A DNA stretch of 64,000 bases. It comes from Micromonospora inositola. Its GTDB lineage: Bacteria > Actinomycetota > Actinomycetes > Mycobacteriales > Micromonosporaceae. Location: the NCBI RefSeq assembly GCF_900090285.1, contig NZ_LT607754.1, positions 868,001-932,000 on the forward strand, given 5' to 3'. Position 1 is the first letter of the stretch. The number at the start of each line of letters is the position of its first letter. This document shows, in pieces, positions 33,709-42,311 of the stretch. Position numbers and translations under genes: made by a program. The notes beneath the pieces are model-generated. The model was not told the origin of the DNA, did no database searches, and worked only from the letters and a program-made list of their open reading frames with translations.

Positions 33709-35081
33709 TGCGCTACCAGGAGCTGTCGTACTGGTTGTCCAGCGTGGACGAGCCGCTGACCCCGCGCCCCGCAGTGCCCGGGGACACCGACGCGGACGTG
33801 GTGATCGTCGGCGCCGGCTACACCGGGCTCTGGACGGCGTACTACCTGGCGGAGGCCGACCCGACGCTGCGGATCACCGTCCTGGAGAAGGAGATCGCCG
33901 GGTACGGCGCCTCCGGACGCAATGGCGGCTGGTGCTCGGCGCTCTTCCCGACGTCGCTGCCCGCGCTGGCCCGCCGGCACGGCCGGGACCGGGCGCTCGC
34001 CATGCAGCGGGCCATGCAGGAGACCGTCCGCGAGGTCGGCCGGGTGGTCGCCGCCGAGGGCATCGACTGCGACTGGCGGCCCGGTGGGACGGTGGTGCTG
34101 GCCCGCTCCGCGGCCCAGCTCGGCCGGGCCCGGGCCGCGGTCGAGGAGGCCCGAGAGTACGGCCTGTCCGAGGAGGACCTGGTGCTCCTCGACGCCGCCG
34201 AGGCCACCGCCCGCTGCGCCGCCGACGGGGTGCGCGGTGGGACGTACACCCCGCACTGCGCCGCCGTGCATCCGGCCCGGCTGGTCCGCGGGCTGGCCCG
34301 GGCGGTCGAACGCCGCGGGGTGACCATCTTCGAGCGGACGCCGGTGACGGCGGTCCGGGCCGGCGCGGCGGTGACGCCCGCCGGGGTGGTCCGGGCGCCG
34401 GTGGTGGTCCGGGCGACCGAGGGCTTCACCCCCGCCCTGCCGGGGCAGCGCCGGACCGTCGCGCCGGTCTACTCGCTGATGGTGGCCACCGAGCCACTGC
34501 CGGAGGAGACCTGGGCCCGGATCGGGCTGGCCGAGCGGGAGACGTTCTCCGACTACCGGCACGTCATCATCTACGGCCAGCGCACCGCCGACGGTCGACT
34601 GGCCTTCGGCGGGCGGGGCGCCCCCTACCACTTCGGCTCCCGCACCGCCCCCGGCTTCGACCGGGAGCCGCGGGTCTTCGCCGCGCTGCGCCGGGTGCTC
34701 GGCGAGCTCTTCCCGGCGCTCGGCCCGGAGGTCCCGGTGACCCACACCTGGGGCGGGCCGCTCGGCGTGGCCCGGGACTGGGCCGCCTCCGTGGGGCTGG
34801 ACCGCAACGGTCTCGCCTGGGCCGGCGGGTACGTCGGCGACGGCGTGGGCACCAGCAACCTCGCCGGCCGTACCCTCGCCGACCTGATCCGGGGCGCGGA
34901 GAGCGAGCTGACCACCCTCCCCTGGGTCAACCACCGCTCCCCACGGTGGGAGCCGGAGCCGCTGCGCTGGCTGGCGGTCAACGCCGGCCTCAGGCTGATG
35001 TTCTCCGCCGACGAGGCCGAACTCCGCACCAACCGCCCGTCCCGCCGCGCCGCCGCCTTCTCCCGCCTCCTCGGCCACTGA
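33708..35081 (+). CDS. FAD-dependent amine oxidoreductase (DAO family)
   Basis: A 457-residue flavoprotein with the FAD site VVIVGAGYTGLWTAYYLAEA, the segment YGASGRNGGWCSALFP shared with PuuB-like oxidases, and C-terminal HTWGGPLGVARDWAAS plus GYVGDGVGTSNLAGRTL. It is a paralogue of the enzyme at 25338 with the same layout, so the island encodes two amine oxidases. The ATG at 33708 overlaps the previous stop and has GGAG 5 bases upstream. Substrate is unknown; the position beside a diamine aminotransferase points to an amine or amino acid derived from polyamines. Confidence 0.8.
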   Translation: MRYQELSYWLSSVDEPLTPRPAVPGDTDADVVIVGAGYTGLWTAYYLAEADPTLRITVLEKEIAGYGASGRNGGWCSALFPTSLPALARRHGRDRALAMQRAMQETVREVGRVVAAEGIDCDWRPGGTVVLARSAAQLGRARAAVEEAREYGLSEEDLVLLDAAEATARCAADGVRGGTYTPHCAAVHPARLVRGLARAVERRGVTIFERTPVTAVRAGAAVTPAGVVRAPVVVRATEGFTPALPGQRRTVAPVYSLMVATEPLPEETWARIGLAERETFSDYRHVIIYGQRTADGRLAFGGRGAPYHFGSRTAPGFDREPRVFAALRRVLGELFPALGPEVPVTHTWGGPLGVARDWAASVGLDRNGLAWAGGYVGDGVGTSNLAGRTLADLIRGAESELTTLPWVNHRSPRWEPEPLRWLAVNAGLRLMFSADEAELRTNRPSRRAAAFSRLLGH

Positions 35082-35113
35082 CCCTCCACCCCCCACCCCC
35101 CCCGCGCTCATTT

Positions 35114-35174
35114 GTTGATCATGAGGTTGCCGGGCGGATCAGCAATCGACTGACCCGCCAACCTCATGATCGAC
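35114..35174. terminator. Long palindrome between convergent genes
   Basis: Arms 35114-35134 and 35154-35174 pair over 21 bp with two mismatches (core GATCATGAGGTTG / CAACCTCATGATC) around a 19-base loop. Same arm length, similar loop and similar convergent position as the palindrome at 23001. The remainder of 35175-35324 shows no gene. Confidence 0.65.
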
Positions 35175-35324
35175 GCCGTGGCGACGGAGGCCGCAGCAGT
35201 TCCAGCCTCGGCGCCAGCGCCACCACCACGCCGACCCGGCCACCCGGTTACGGCGGCCTCGGCCATCGGCCGGTTCGTGACCGGCCTTCGGTACTGCCCG
35301 CCGGGCGCGGGTGCCGCGCCGGGG

Positions 35325-35693
35325 TCAGTGGGTGGGGGGGATGACGCGGAGGTGACCGCGGCGGCCGGTCGGCGGGTTCTGGTGGAGGTCGCGGTCGTCC
35401 TCGGGGGGACGGGGAGGCGCCGGGCGGGCGGCCTCGCGGACGGCCTCGGCCAGGGCGACCAGGTCGTCGGTGGTGGGCGGCGGCGGCTCGAACTCGCCCT
35501 CGTGCCGGACCACGTCCCAGCCGCGCGGGGCGGTCAGGTTGCGGGCGTGCGGCTCGCAGAGGTCGTACGTGTGCGGCTCGGCGAAGGCCGCAAGCGGGCC
35601 CACCACGGCCGTCGAGTCGTTGTAGACATAGGTCAAGGTGGCGACCGCTTGCCGGGGGCAGCCGTTACGGGAGCAGCGCCGTGGTGACCTCAC
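35325..35693 (-). CDS. DUF3499 family protein
   Basis: A 122-residue actinobacteria-specific protein. The N-terminal zinc-ribbon-like part has CSRNGCPRQAVATLTYVYND and LCEPHARNLTAPRGWDVVR, with the C-x4-C and C-x2-H pairs that probably hold a metal. The C-terminus is Pro/Arg-rich and disordered. The family sits in a fixed block with a metallopeptidase gene and whiB, as here. Function unknown. GTG start. It is divergent from the metallopeptidase-fold gene with about 150 bases between. Confidence 0.88.
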   Translation of the reverse strand: MRSPRRCSRNGCPRQAVATLTYVYNDSTAVVGPLAAFAEPHTYDLCEPHARNLTAPRGWDVVRHEGEFEPPPPTTDDLVALAEAVREAARPAPPRPPEDDRDLHQNPPTGRRGHLRVIPPTH

Positions 35694-35847
35694 GGCGGCA
35701 GGGTAACCCCATTACCGGGTCCGGCGCACCGCTTCGCGCTGCGACACGCCCGTCATGGTGATCACAATTCGCCCGATCGGATCACCGGCACGCCGGGCCG
35801 GCGGAGCAGCGGCGGGCCGGCCGGTGGCGAGGGCTACCCTCTTCCTC

Positions 35848-36297
35848 ATGACGAGCCCGGAACACCGCCGCCCCGGCTCCGGCCGGCGCACCCACCGCGA
35901 CCGCCACGGTCGAGGGCTGCGCGGGCGGCTGGTGCCGGCCACCGTGCCGCTGGCCCGGACCAAGGCGGAGGTCTTCGACGACCTGGTGCTCGACACGGTG
36001 GAGACCCTGGAACGCCGCTTCGCCAAGGAGCTGGCTGGCGTCGAGTTCGCGGTCGAGGACGTCCCACCGGACCTGAACGTCTACGACTCCGACGTGCTGG
36101 AGGACGGCGAGGTGCCGCTCGCCCGGCTGCTGCCGGGCCGGCCGGGCCGGCAGGAGGTGCCGCCGCGGATCGTGCTGTACCGGCGGCCGCTGGAGTTCCG
36201 GGCGATGGACCGCGAGGACCTCGCCGACCTGGTGCACGACGTGATCATCGAGCAGGTGGCGAACCTGCTCGGGGTCGATCCCGACGAGCTGGCCTGA
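35848..36297 (+). CDS. Metallopeptidase-fold protein (zincin-like) with altered active site
   Basis: A 149-residue protein of the small zincin-like family next to DUF3499 and whiB in actinobacteria. Features are FDDLVLDTVETLERRFAKEL, VEFAVEDVPP and RIVLYRRPLEFRAMDREDL. Typical members have HExxH near the C-terminus; here the place reads VHDVIIEQVANLLGVDPDEL, keeping the Glu (E135) but not the two zinc-binding His in register. The protein may therefore be catalytically inactive or use another metal site. The ATG at 35848 starts the conserved part after a basic lead. Confidence 0.75.
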   Translation: MTSPEHRRPGSGRRTHRDRHGRGLRGRLVPATVPLARTKAEVFDDLVLDTVETLERRFAKELAGVEFAVEDVPPDLNVYDSDVLEDGEVPLARLLPGRPGRQEVPPRIVLYRRPLEFRAMDREDLADLVHDVIIEQVANLLGVDPDELA

Positions 36298-36462
36298 GGG
36301 GCGCGCCCCGGCGCGCACAACCCGATCACCCCGGGACTGCCGGCCGCCGCGACCCCCGTCGCGCCGCCGGCGCCCACCGTCATCGCCGACACCCGACCGG
36401 CCCCCGCCGGTCGAGCCGCCGACCCGAGCCGGGCGCCCCCACCGCCCCGGCCCGGCACTGTC

Positions 36463-36723
36463 TCAGGCGGCGACCCGCCGCTTGAGCTTGCGCCGCTCCC
36501 GCTCGGAGAGCCCACCCCAGATCCCGAACCGCTCGTCGTGGCCGAGAGCGTATTCGAGGCACTCCGTCTTGACTTCGCACCGCGAGCAGATGCGCTTCGC
36601 CTCGCGGGTCGAGCCGCCCTTCTCGGGAAAGAACGCCTCCGGGTCGGTCTGCGAGCACAGCGCCCGCTCCTGCCACTCCGGCGCGTTTCCGAGCAGGTCG
36701 GCCACCTCGAGCTGGCCGTCCAT
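36463..36723 (-). CDS. whiB: WhiB-family iron-sulfur regulator (WhiB/WhmD group)
   Basis: An 86-residue WhiB-like protein. Four cysteines (C23, C46, C49, C55) bind a [4Fe-4S] cluster, and the turn GIWGG is followed by the basic DNA-binding helix LSERERRKLKRR. Length and neighbours (DUF3499, metallopeptidase-fold gene) identify it with Streptomyces WhiB and Mycobacterium WhiB2/WhmD, which act with WhiA in sporulation septation and cell division. GGAGG stands 6 bases before ATG 36723; the TTG just before is not needed. A palindrome-bearing promoter lies about 115 bases upstream. Confidence 0.93.
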   Translation of the reverse strand: MDGQLEVADLLGNAPEWQERALCSQTDPEAFFPEKGGSTREAKRICSRCEVKTECLEYALGHDERFGIWGGLSERERRKLKRRVAA

Positions 36724-36837
36724 CAAATGCCTCCTTGTCGCGCACCGGCGTCATCGCCGCTGCAACCCCCCACGCGAAAGGCGTGCTTGTCCGTCCGGTC
36801 ACATTTTGTTGCGTTCGGCGCGAACAACCCCATTCAA

Positions 36838-36867
36838 ATTACACGCGTGTAATACGTGCGCCGTCAA
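36838..36867 (-). promoter_or_regulatory. whiB promoter with a perfect 16-bp palindrome on the -10
   Basis: On the minus strand TTGACG (36862-36867) is followed after 18 bases by TGTAAT (36838-36843), a plausible promoter about 115 bases before the whiB ATG. ATTACACGCGTGTAAT (36838-36853) is a perfect palindrome that covers the -10, so a bound regulator would repress. A second inverted repeat, GTTCG-GCG-CGAAC, lies just downstream at about 36813-36825. Confidence 0.55.
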
Positions 36868-37167
36868 GCCGAACTTGATAATGGAGTCGCCCTCCCGACA
36901 CGTTCCGGACGACGACCGAGCCGCCCGAACCTCGCAACCTGCCCTATCGATTCAGACCCCGGACGAGTAACGCCCTCTCCGGCGAGTTGCCCGGCTTTTC
37001 TGCCGTGGCGCGCCCGACGACGACACCGCGGGCCCGGCCCCCCGGTGAAGACTCCGGCGGGCCGGGCCCGGGCGGCCGGCGCGGCAGCGTCCAAGATCAG
37101 CATTGTGGTGGGGCAAAGGTTAACCCGAGTCCGCCCGGACCGCCCGTCGAGCCGGAAAACGCCGACA
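36868..37167. other. Intergenic stretch without a recognisable gene
   Basis: About 300 bases between the whiB promoter and the terminator at 37168. Frames are open here on the plus strand but have no ribosome site, no codon-position bias and no recognisable protein. It may contain an untranslated leader or regulatory sites of whiB; nothing specific is seen. Confidence 0.5.
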
Positions 37168-37197
37168 GCGCCCCGTCCAGATGATGGGACGGGGCGC
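37168..37197 (-). terminator. Stem-loop ending the DUF4331 operon
   Basis: A perfect 11-bp stem (GCGCCCCGTCC, 37168-37178; GGACGGGGCGC, 37187-37197) with an 8-base loop lies 24 bases beyond the stop of the small gene at 37221. It fits a terminator for that leftward operon; no U-tract is present. Confidence 0.65.
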
Positions 37198-37220
37198 AGC
37201 GGCCGAAGCGGCTCGAGGGA

Positions 37221-37559
37221 TCAGCCGGTCCCCAGCGGAGAGCTGCTCGGCCAGACGAATTCGGCGATCGCGCCACCGGTGACGGAGACGGCTCCGGCCG
37301 ACGTCCGATCGTCCCACCAGACGGTATAGAGGCCCGCCTCAAGATCCGGATAGACGGCACTGTGGAACACCCCGTCGCGGACGTGGCGCTCCCGCACCGC
37401 CGAGTGCGTACGCCGCTCCTCGTCCCCCCGGCTGATCTCGATCTCCCGGCCGTGCAGGTCCCGTCCGGTGTAGATGATCAGCGCGCCGGAGCTCCCGCCG
37501 AGGTTCAGCACGACGCTGCCGCTGCCCGTCGGACCGTAGCTGTGGTGGTGCTCGTGCAC
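37221..37559 (-). CDS. Small hypothetical protein linked to DUF4331
   Basis: A 112-residue protein with a His-rich start (HEHHHSYGPTGSGSVVL) and a beta-rich body (GALIIYTGRDLHGREIEISR, then GLYTVWWDDRTSAGAVSVTG), consistent with a small beta-sandwich. It has no signal peptide. The GTG at 37559 has GAGGAG 6 bases upstream. It begins 10 bases after the DUF4331 stop, so the two are cotranscribed. The HEHHH lead could bind metal. I recognise no family; the recurrent link to DUF4331 genes is recalled only loosely. Confidence 0.65.
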   Translation of the reverse strand: MHEHHHSYGPTGSGSVVLNLGGSSGALIIYTGRDLHGREIEISRGDEERRTHSAVRERHVRDGVFHSAVYPDLEAGLYTVWWDDRTSAGAVSVTGGAIAEFVWPSSSPLGTG

Positions 37560-37569
37560 GACCCGCTCC

Positions 37570-38967
37570 TCAGGACTTCGCCGCCGGCGGGTTGTTGAAC
37601 CCGTCGTACGGAGTGCCGAGGAACGGGAAGTCACCCAGGAACGGGGCCGTCACGTCGGCGGCGCTCAACCCCGGGGTGACCGCCGCCGCCGCGGCGTCCG
37701 GCTTGAACGACTTGTCCACGAGCGGCACGGTGAGCCCGGCGATGGCCCGCAGCGCGATGCTCACCACGTCGTCGCCGACCCGGCGGCCGTTCGGGAAGCC
37801 GGCCAGGTCGCCGCCGAGCACCCCGAACCGGTCCGGCTTGCGGTTCGGCCTGATCGCCGTGTTCAGCCGCAACATGTCGGCCTGGACGTCGCCGGTCGCG
37901 TTGGTGAAGCCGTCGATCAGGCCGGCCGGGATGCCGGTCAGCAGGATCGCCACCAGGTCCGCCCGCGGCTTCTTCGACTTGTTCAGCGCGTCCAGATTGG
38001 GGAAGACGCCCGGGTAGAGCGCCGGCAGCAGGGCGGCCAGCTCCGGTTGCTCGACGAACCGGGCGAACCGCTTGTCCTCCGCGGGCGGCAGCGTGTTCCA
38101 CAGGTCCTTCGTGGGCATCGGCACGACGACCTCGTTGAACAGCGGATTGCCGAGCCGGGAGACCTGGGTGAAGGGACCGGCGGCGGTGTCCGCGGCGACG
38201 CGGTCGCCGAGCACTCGCACCTGCTGCCGCGAGGCGGACGTCCACACGCCGATCGTCGAGGCCCGGTCGGCGGCGGCGTACCGGGCGGCCTTGCGGCGGA
38301 CCCGGCTCAGCGGCACCTGCACGGCGATGCTGTGCACGTTCATCCGGTCCAGCGCGTTGACCGGCTCTCCCTCGGTCTTGAAGATCTTCTTGCCGGCCAC
38401 GTGCAACTGCTGGAACGGCCGCAGCGTACCGAGGTCGAAGATCGCGCCGAGGTCGACGAAGAAGCCGTCCGCCCGCTGCCCGGCGAAGACCTTCTCCCCG
38501 GTGGAGAGGCGGTACGTGGCCTGCCGGACCAGGTCGTGGTACTTCGGGGTGGAGAGCGGACCGACGTTGCACGGCGGGCAGGGCAGCTTGTGCGCGAGCA
38601 CGTGCTCCTTGCCGTCGGCCACCCGGGTCAGCCGGTAGAACTGCCGCCGGTTCCAGTTCTTGCTGTCCAGCGACTCGATCGGCCCGGTGTTGTAGAGAAA
38701 ACTGTTCGGATTCGTGATCTCGGTACGGAATTCGAACCGGTACGTCACATCGGGATAGCCGTCGCCATCGTTGTCGATATGAATCTCGTACCGCACGTCG
38801 TCACCGAACTCGAAGAAGTTCGGACCGCCGGAGGGGAGCTGCAGCGGCACGTAGTTGGCGATCAACGTGACCGTGTCCGGATGATCGGGACTGACGAACG
38901 CGTACAGGTCGGAGCTGTCGGCGACCGGATCCTTGGCTATCTCCGGGGCTTCGCGGTGGGAGGACAT
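37570..38967 (-). CDS. DUF4331 family protein
   Basis: A 465-residue protein of the DUF4331 family. Characteristic parts are the start SSHREAPEIAKDPVADSSDL, then YAFVSPDHPDTVTLIANYVP, GDDVRYEIHIDNDGDGYPDV and FFVDLGAIFDLG. The DNDGDG segment resembles a calcium site. Members occur in bacteria and some are exported; here no signal peptide is evident from the ATG at 38967, and none is gained by the longer GTG start. Function is unknown. It lies between a small His-rich protein (downstream, 10 bases) and a small Tat-exported protein (upstream), which look like one functional group. Confidence 0.85.
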   Translation of the reverse strand: MSSHREAPEIAKDPVADSSDLYAFVSPDHPDTVTLIANYVPLQLPSGGPNFFEFGDDVRYEIHIDNDGDGYPDVTYRFEFRTEITNPNSFLYNTGPIESLDSKNWNRRQFYRLTRVADGKEHVLAHKLPCPPCNVGPLSTPKYHDLVRQATYRLSTGEKVFAGQRADGFFVDLGAIFDLGTLRPFQQLHVAGKKIFKTEGEPVNALDRMNVHSIAVQVPLSRVRRKAARYAAADRASTIGVWTSASRQQVRVLGDRVAADTAAGPFTQVSRLGNPLFNEVVVPMPTKDLWNTLPPAEDKRFARFVEQPELAALLPALYPGVFPNLDALNKSKKPRADLVAILLTGIPAGLIDGFTNATGDVQADMLRLNTAIRPNRKPDRFGVLGGDLAGFPNGRRVGDDVVSIALRAIAGLTVPLVDKSFKPDAAAAAVTPGLSAADVTAPFLGDFPFLGTPYDGFNNPPAAKS

Positions 38968-39069
38968 GGCGGACCACACCTTTGCGTCTGGGAAGCGATG
39001 GTCGAGCGGGATCACCGGCGCCGAGGGCCTGCGCCGGGAGAGGTCGCGCCGCCGGCGGCGCGCGGCGGG

Positions 39070-39345
39070 TCAGCGTCGGGCAGCGCGCCGCAACCGGTCC
39101 GCCAGGGCGCGGTCGCGTACCTCGATCCGGGTCGTGCCGACGAAGACGTCCATGGTCCCGGAGGCCGCGTCGCGGAGGTGGACCACGATCGGGTCGTCCC
39201 GACGGCCCGCGGACGGGGTGTTCTGTGCGGCCGACAGGCCCGGCACGGTGAGGGCGGCGGCGCCGAGGGTGGCGCTCGCCGCGGCGGTCAACGTCTGCCG
39301 GCGGGTCAGTCGCGGCCAGGGCCGCTTCCGCTGATCACTGGTCAT
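39070..39345 (-). CDS. Small Tat-exported protein upstream of DUF4331
   Basis: A 91-residue protein. The first 43 residues form a twin-arginine signal (RLTRRQTLTAAASATLGAAA, cleavage near GLSAAQ), leaving a mature part of about 50 residues with a beta-hairpin-like segment DPIVVHLRDAASGTMDVFVG and a basic C-terminus. GGAAAGG precedes ATG 39345 by 6 bases. It lies 102 bases before DUF4331 on the same strand. No family recognised; a small exported partner of the DUF4331 system is a guess from position. Confidence 0.65.
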   Translation of the reverse strand: MTSDQRKRPWPRLTRRQTLTAAASATLGAAALTVPGLSAAQNTPSAGRRDDPIVVHLRDAASGTMDVFVGTTRIEVRDRALADRLRRAARR

Positions 39346-39515
39346 GGGCAACCTTTCCGGGCCGGCGCGTCAGCGCCCGCGGTGATCGGGAGCCCCGGGC
39401 GCCCCGCCGAGGCGGACGCCGCCGGGCACCCCCGGTGGGGGCTGCCGGCGGCGGTCCTCGCCGCAACCGCCGCCGGCATGCAGTGGTACGGCCGACGGCG
39501 GGGAAAGGTTCGACG

Positions 39516-42062
39516 CTACCCGCGGGCGTGACCGTACGCGGTCGTCCGCTTGCGGGCCGGTCGCCCCGCCGCCGCCGCGATCGCCCGCAGCTGCTCCTCG
39601 GTCCGCGCCGAGCCGTTGTCGGAGCCCGCCATCCGGGAGATGGTCTCCTCCATCAGGGTCCCGCCCAGGTCGTTGCAGCCGCCCCGGAGCATCGCCACGG
39701 TGCCGGAGTCGCCCAGCTTCACCCAGGAGCACTGGATGTTGTCGATCCGGCCGTGCAGCAGCAGCCGGGCCATCGCGTGCACCGCCCGGTTCTCCCGCCA
39801 GGTCGGACCGGGCCGGGCGATGCCGGCCAGGTAGATCGGCGCGTTGGTGTGCACGAACGGCAGCGCCACGAACTCGGTGAAGCCCCCGGTACGGTCCTGC
39901 ACGCCGGCCAGCACCCGGAAGTGGGCGAGCCACTGGCCCGGGTGGTCGACGTGGCCGTACATCATCGTGGAGCTGGACCGGATGCCCAGCTCGTGGGCCG
40001 TGCTCACCACCTCGACCCAGGCGGCGGCCGGCAGTTTGCCCTTGGTGAGCACCCAGCGCACCTCGTCGTCGAGGATCTCCGCGGCGGTGCCCGGGATGGT
40101 GTCCAGGCCGGCGTCGCGGAGCTGGATCAGCCACTCCTTCACCGGTACGCCCGCCTTCGCCGCGGCGGTGACGATCTCCATCGGGGAGAACGCGTGCACG
40201 TGCATCCCCGGCACCCGGCTCTTGATCGCCCGGACCAGGTCGGCGTAGCCGGTGACCGGCAGCTTCGGGTCGATCCCACCCTGCAGGCAGACCTCGCTGG
40301 CGCCGGCGGCCCACGCCTCCTCGGCCCGGTCGGCGACCTGCTCCAGCGACAGCCGGAACGCGTCCGCGTCGCTCTCCCGTTGGGCGAAGGCGCAGAACCG
40401 GCAGCCGACGTAGCAGACGTTGCTGAAGTTGATGTTGCGGTTGACCACGTAGGTGACGTCGTCGCCAACCGCGTCCCGCCGCACGTCGTCGGCGATCCGG
40501 CACAGCTCGTCCAGCGCCGGGCCGTCGGCGGCGAAGAGCGCCAGCGCCTTCGCCTCGTGCGCCGGATCGAGCAGCGCCGCCGGGTCGTCGGCGGCCAACC
40601 GGAGTCCGGTACGCAGGTCGTGGTCGCCCGCGCCGGTCGTCGTCCCGGCCCCGGCCGGGATGCGAACGGCGCCGGCCAGGCTGGCATCGGCCTTGTCGGC
40701 CACCTCCGACCAGTCACCGTAGACGCTGTCGAAGTCGCCGCGCCGGTCGTCGGTGCGGCCGGCGGTATCGATGGTCACGTGCAGGTCGGTCCGGCCGCCG
40801 AACACCTCCTCCGGCTCCTGCCACGGGCGGCCCACCGGTCGGGCCGACTCCACCGCGAGGCCGGTCGCCGGATCCGCCAGCGCGGTCACGTGCGGCAGCA
40901 GGCGCGGATCCAGCCATGGGTCGCCGGCCCGGACGTACTCGGGGTAGATGGTGAGCCGTTCCCGCAGGGTGAAGCCGGCCGCGGCGGTGTGCCGGGCCAG
41001 CTCGTCGAGCTGCGGCCAGGGGCGCTCCGGGTTGACGTGGTCCGGGGTCACCGGGGACACCCCGCCCCAGTCGTCGATGCCGGCGCGCAGGAGCAGGTCG
41101 TACTCGCCCTCGATCAGGTTCGGCGGGGCCTGGATCCGGGCCCTCGGCCCGAGCAGCACCCGGGCCACCGCCACCGTGGCGGCCAGGTCGTGCAGCTCGG
41201 CGTCGGGCATGCCGCGCATCGCGGTGTCCGGCTTGGCGCGGAAGTTCTGCACGATCACCTCCTGGAGGTGGCCGTACTCCCGCCAGGCGCGGCGGATCGC
41301 GAAGAGCGCGTCGACCCGCTCGGCGAGGGTCTCCCCGATGCCGATCAGGATGCCGGTGGTGAACGGCACCCCCACCCGGCCGGCGTCGTCGAGCACCCGG
41401 AGCCGGACCGCCGGCTCCTTGTCCGGCGAGCCGAAGTGCGGGCCGCCCGGCTCCGACCAGAGCCGGTTCGCCGTGGTCTCGAGCATCATCCCCATGCTCG
41501 GCGCGACCGGCTTGAGCCGTTGCAGCTCCGACCAGGACAGGACGCCCGGGTTCAGGTGGGGCAGCAGCCCGGTCTCCTCCAGCACCGCCACCGCACAGGC
41601 GCGCAGGTAGTCCAGGGTGGAGTCGTAGCCGCGCTCGTCCAGCCACTGCCGCGCCGCCGGCCAGCGCTCCTCCGGGCGGTCGCCGAGGGTGAAGAGCGCC
41701 TCCTTGCAGCCCTGCGCGGCGCCCGCGCGGGCGATCGCCAGCACCTCGTCCCGGTCGAGGAACGCGGCCGGCAGCCGGTGCGGCACCGTGGCGAAGGTGC
41801 AGTAGTGGCAGCGGTCCCGGCAGAGCCGGGTCAGCGGGACGAAGACCTTCTTGGAGAAGGTGACCACACCGGGACGTCCGGCCTCGCGCAGACCGGCGTC
41901 GCGGATGTCGCCGGCGATCCGGAGCAGCTCGTCCAGCGGGACGCCCCGGGCGGTCAGCAGCGCCGTCGCCTCGTCCAGGTCCAGCGCCCGCCCGGTCGCG
42001 GCCCGGCGCAGCGCCCGCTGCACACTTGCCGCGGTCGGGGCGGAGTCGGTGCGATCAACCAT
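39516..42062 (-). CDS. fbiC: FO synthase, CofG-CofH fusion (F420 deazaflavin core)
   Basis: An 848-residue fused radical-SAM enzyme that makes 7,8-didemethyl-8-hydroxy-5-deazariboflavin (FO) from tyrosine and the flavin precursor 5-amino-6-ribitylaminouracil. The N-terminal CofG half has C81, C85 and C88 ([12 protein letters not shown]) and the C-terminal CofH half has C550, C554 and C557 ([12 protein letters not shown]), each binding a [4Fe-4S] cluster with SAM. Other markers are ENPG-like [18 protein letters not shown] in CofG and [18 protein letters not shown] in CofH. Length equals mycobacterial FbiC. It stands alone, with cofD-cofE 1.6 kb away on the other strand. Confidence 0.95.
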   Translation of the reverse strand: MVDRTDSAPTAASVQRALRRAATGRALDLDEATALLTARGVPLDELLRIAGDIRDAGLREAGRPGVVTFSKKVFVPLTRLCRDRCHYCTFATVPHRLPAAFLDRDEVLAIARAGAAQGCKEALFTLGDRPEERWPAARQWLDERGYDSTLDYLRACAVAVLEETGLLPHLNPGVLSWSELQRLKPVAPSMGMMLETTANRLWSEPGGPHFGSPDKEPAVRLRVLDDAGRVGVPFTTGILIGIGETLAERVDALFAIRRAWREYGHLQEVIVQNFRAKPDTAMRGMPDAELHDLAATVAVARVLLGPRARIQAPPNLIEGEYDLLLRAGIDDWGGVSPVTPDHVNPERPWPQLDELARHTAAAGFTLRERLTIYPEYVRAGDPWLDPRLLPHVTALADPATGLAVESARPVGRPWQEPEEVFGGRTDLHVTIDTAGRTDDRRGDFDSVYGDWSEVADKADASLAGAVRIPAGAGTTTGAGDHDLRTGLRLAADDPAALLDPAHEAKALALFAADGPALDELCRIADDVRRDAVGDDVTYVVNRNINFSNVCYVGCRFCAFAQRESDADAFRLSLEQVADRAEEAWAAGASEVCLQGGIDPKLPVTGYADLVRAIKSRVPGMHVHAFSPMEIVTAAAKAGVPVKEWLIQLRDAGLDTIPGTAAEILDDEVRWVLTKGKLPAAAWVEVVSTAHELGIRSSSTMMYGHVDHPGQWLAHFRVLAGVQDRTGGFTEFVALPFVHTNAPIYLAGIARPGPTWRENRAVHAMARLLLHGRIDNIQCSWVKLGDSGTVAMLRGGCNDLGGTLMEETISRMAGSDNGSARTEEQLRAIAAAAGRPARKRTTAYGHARG

Positions 42063-42224
42063 CCGCCCAGCCTATGCGCTGACGCCGACGGTCCGCCCGC
42101 ACGCCGGGACCCCACCCCGCCGAACGCCGCCCGTCCTCCGCCACACCGCAACCCGGCGGCTCCCCGACGAGGCCGCCGCACGGCGCCGCCAGCCGGCGGC
42201 CCTCGGGAGGCCGCGCTGCAACGG

Positions 42225-42260
42225 AAGGAGTGGCCTCCCCGTGTGCGGAGGCCACTCCTT
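42225..42260 (-). terminator. Perfect 14-bp stem-loop before fbiC
   Basis: AAGGAGTGGCCTCC (42225-42238) and GGAGGCCACTCCTT (42247-42260) pair perfectly around an 8-base loop. It lies 52 bases beyond the end of the membrane-protein gene and upstream of fbiC on the same strand, so it should end the former's transcript. The rest of 42063-42311 holds no gene. Confidence 0.7.
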
Positions 42261-42311
42261 ACAGACAGTCGTTCGTGGCGTGGGACCGGTCGCCGGAGCG
42301 CCGGCGGTGGG

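Noticed and set aside
36856..37329. Plus-strand open frame between whiB and the small gene at 37221
   Set aside because: Composition is typical of noncoding GC-rich DNA, it overlaps the terminator and the end of the opposite gene, and no start signal is present.
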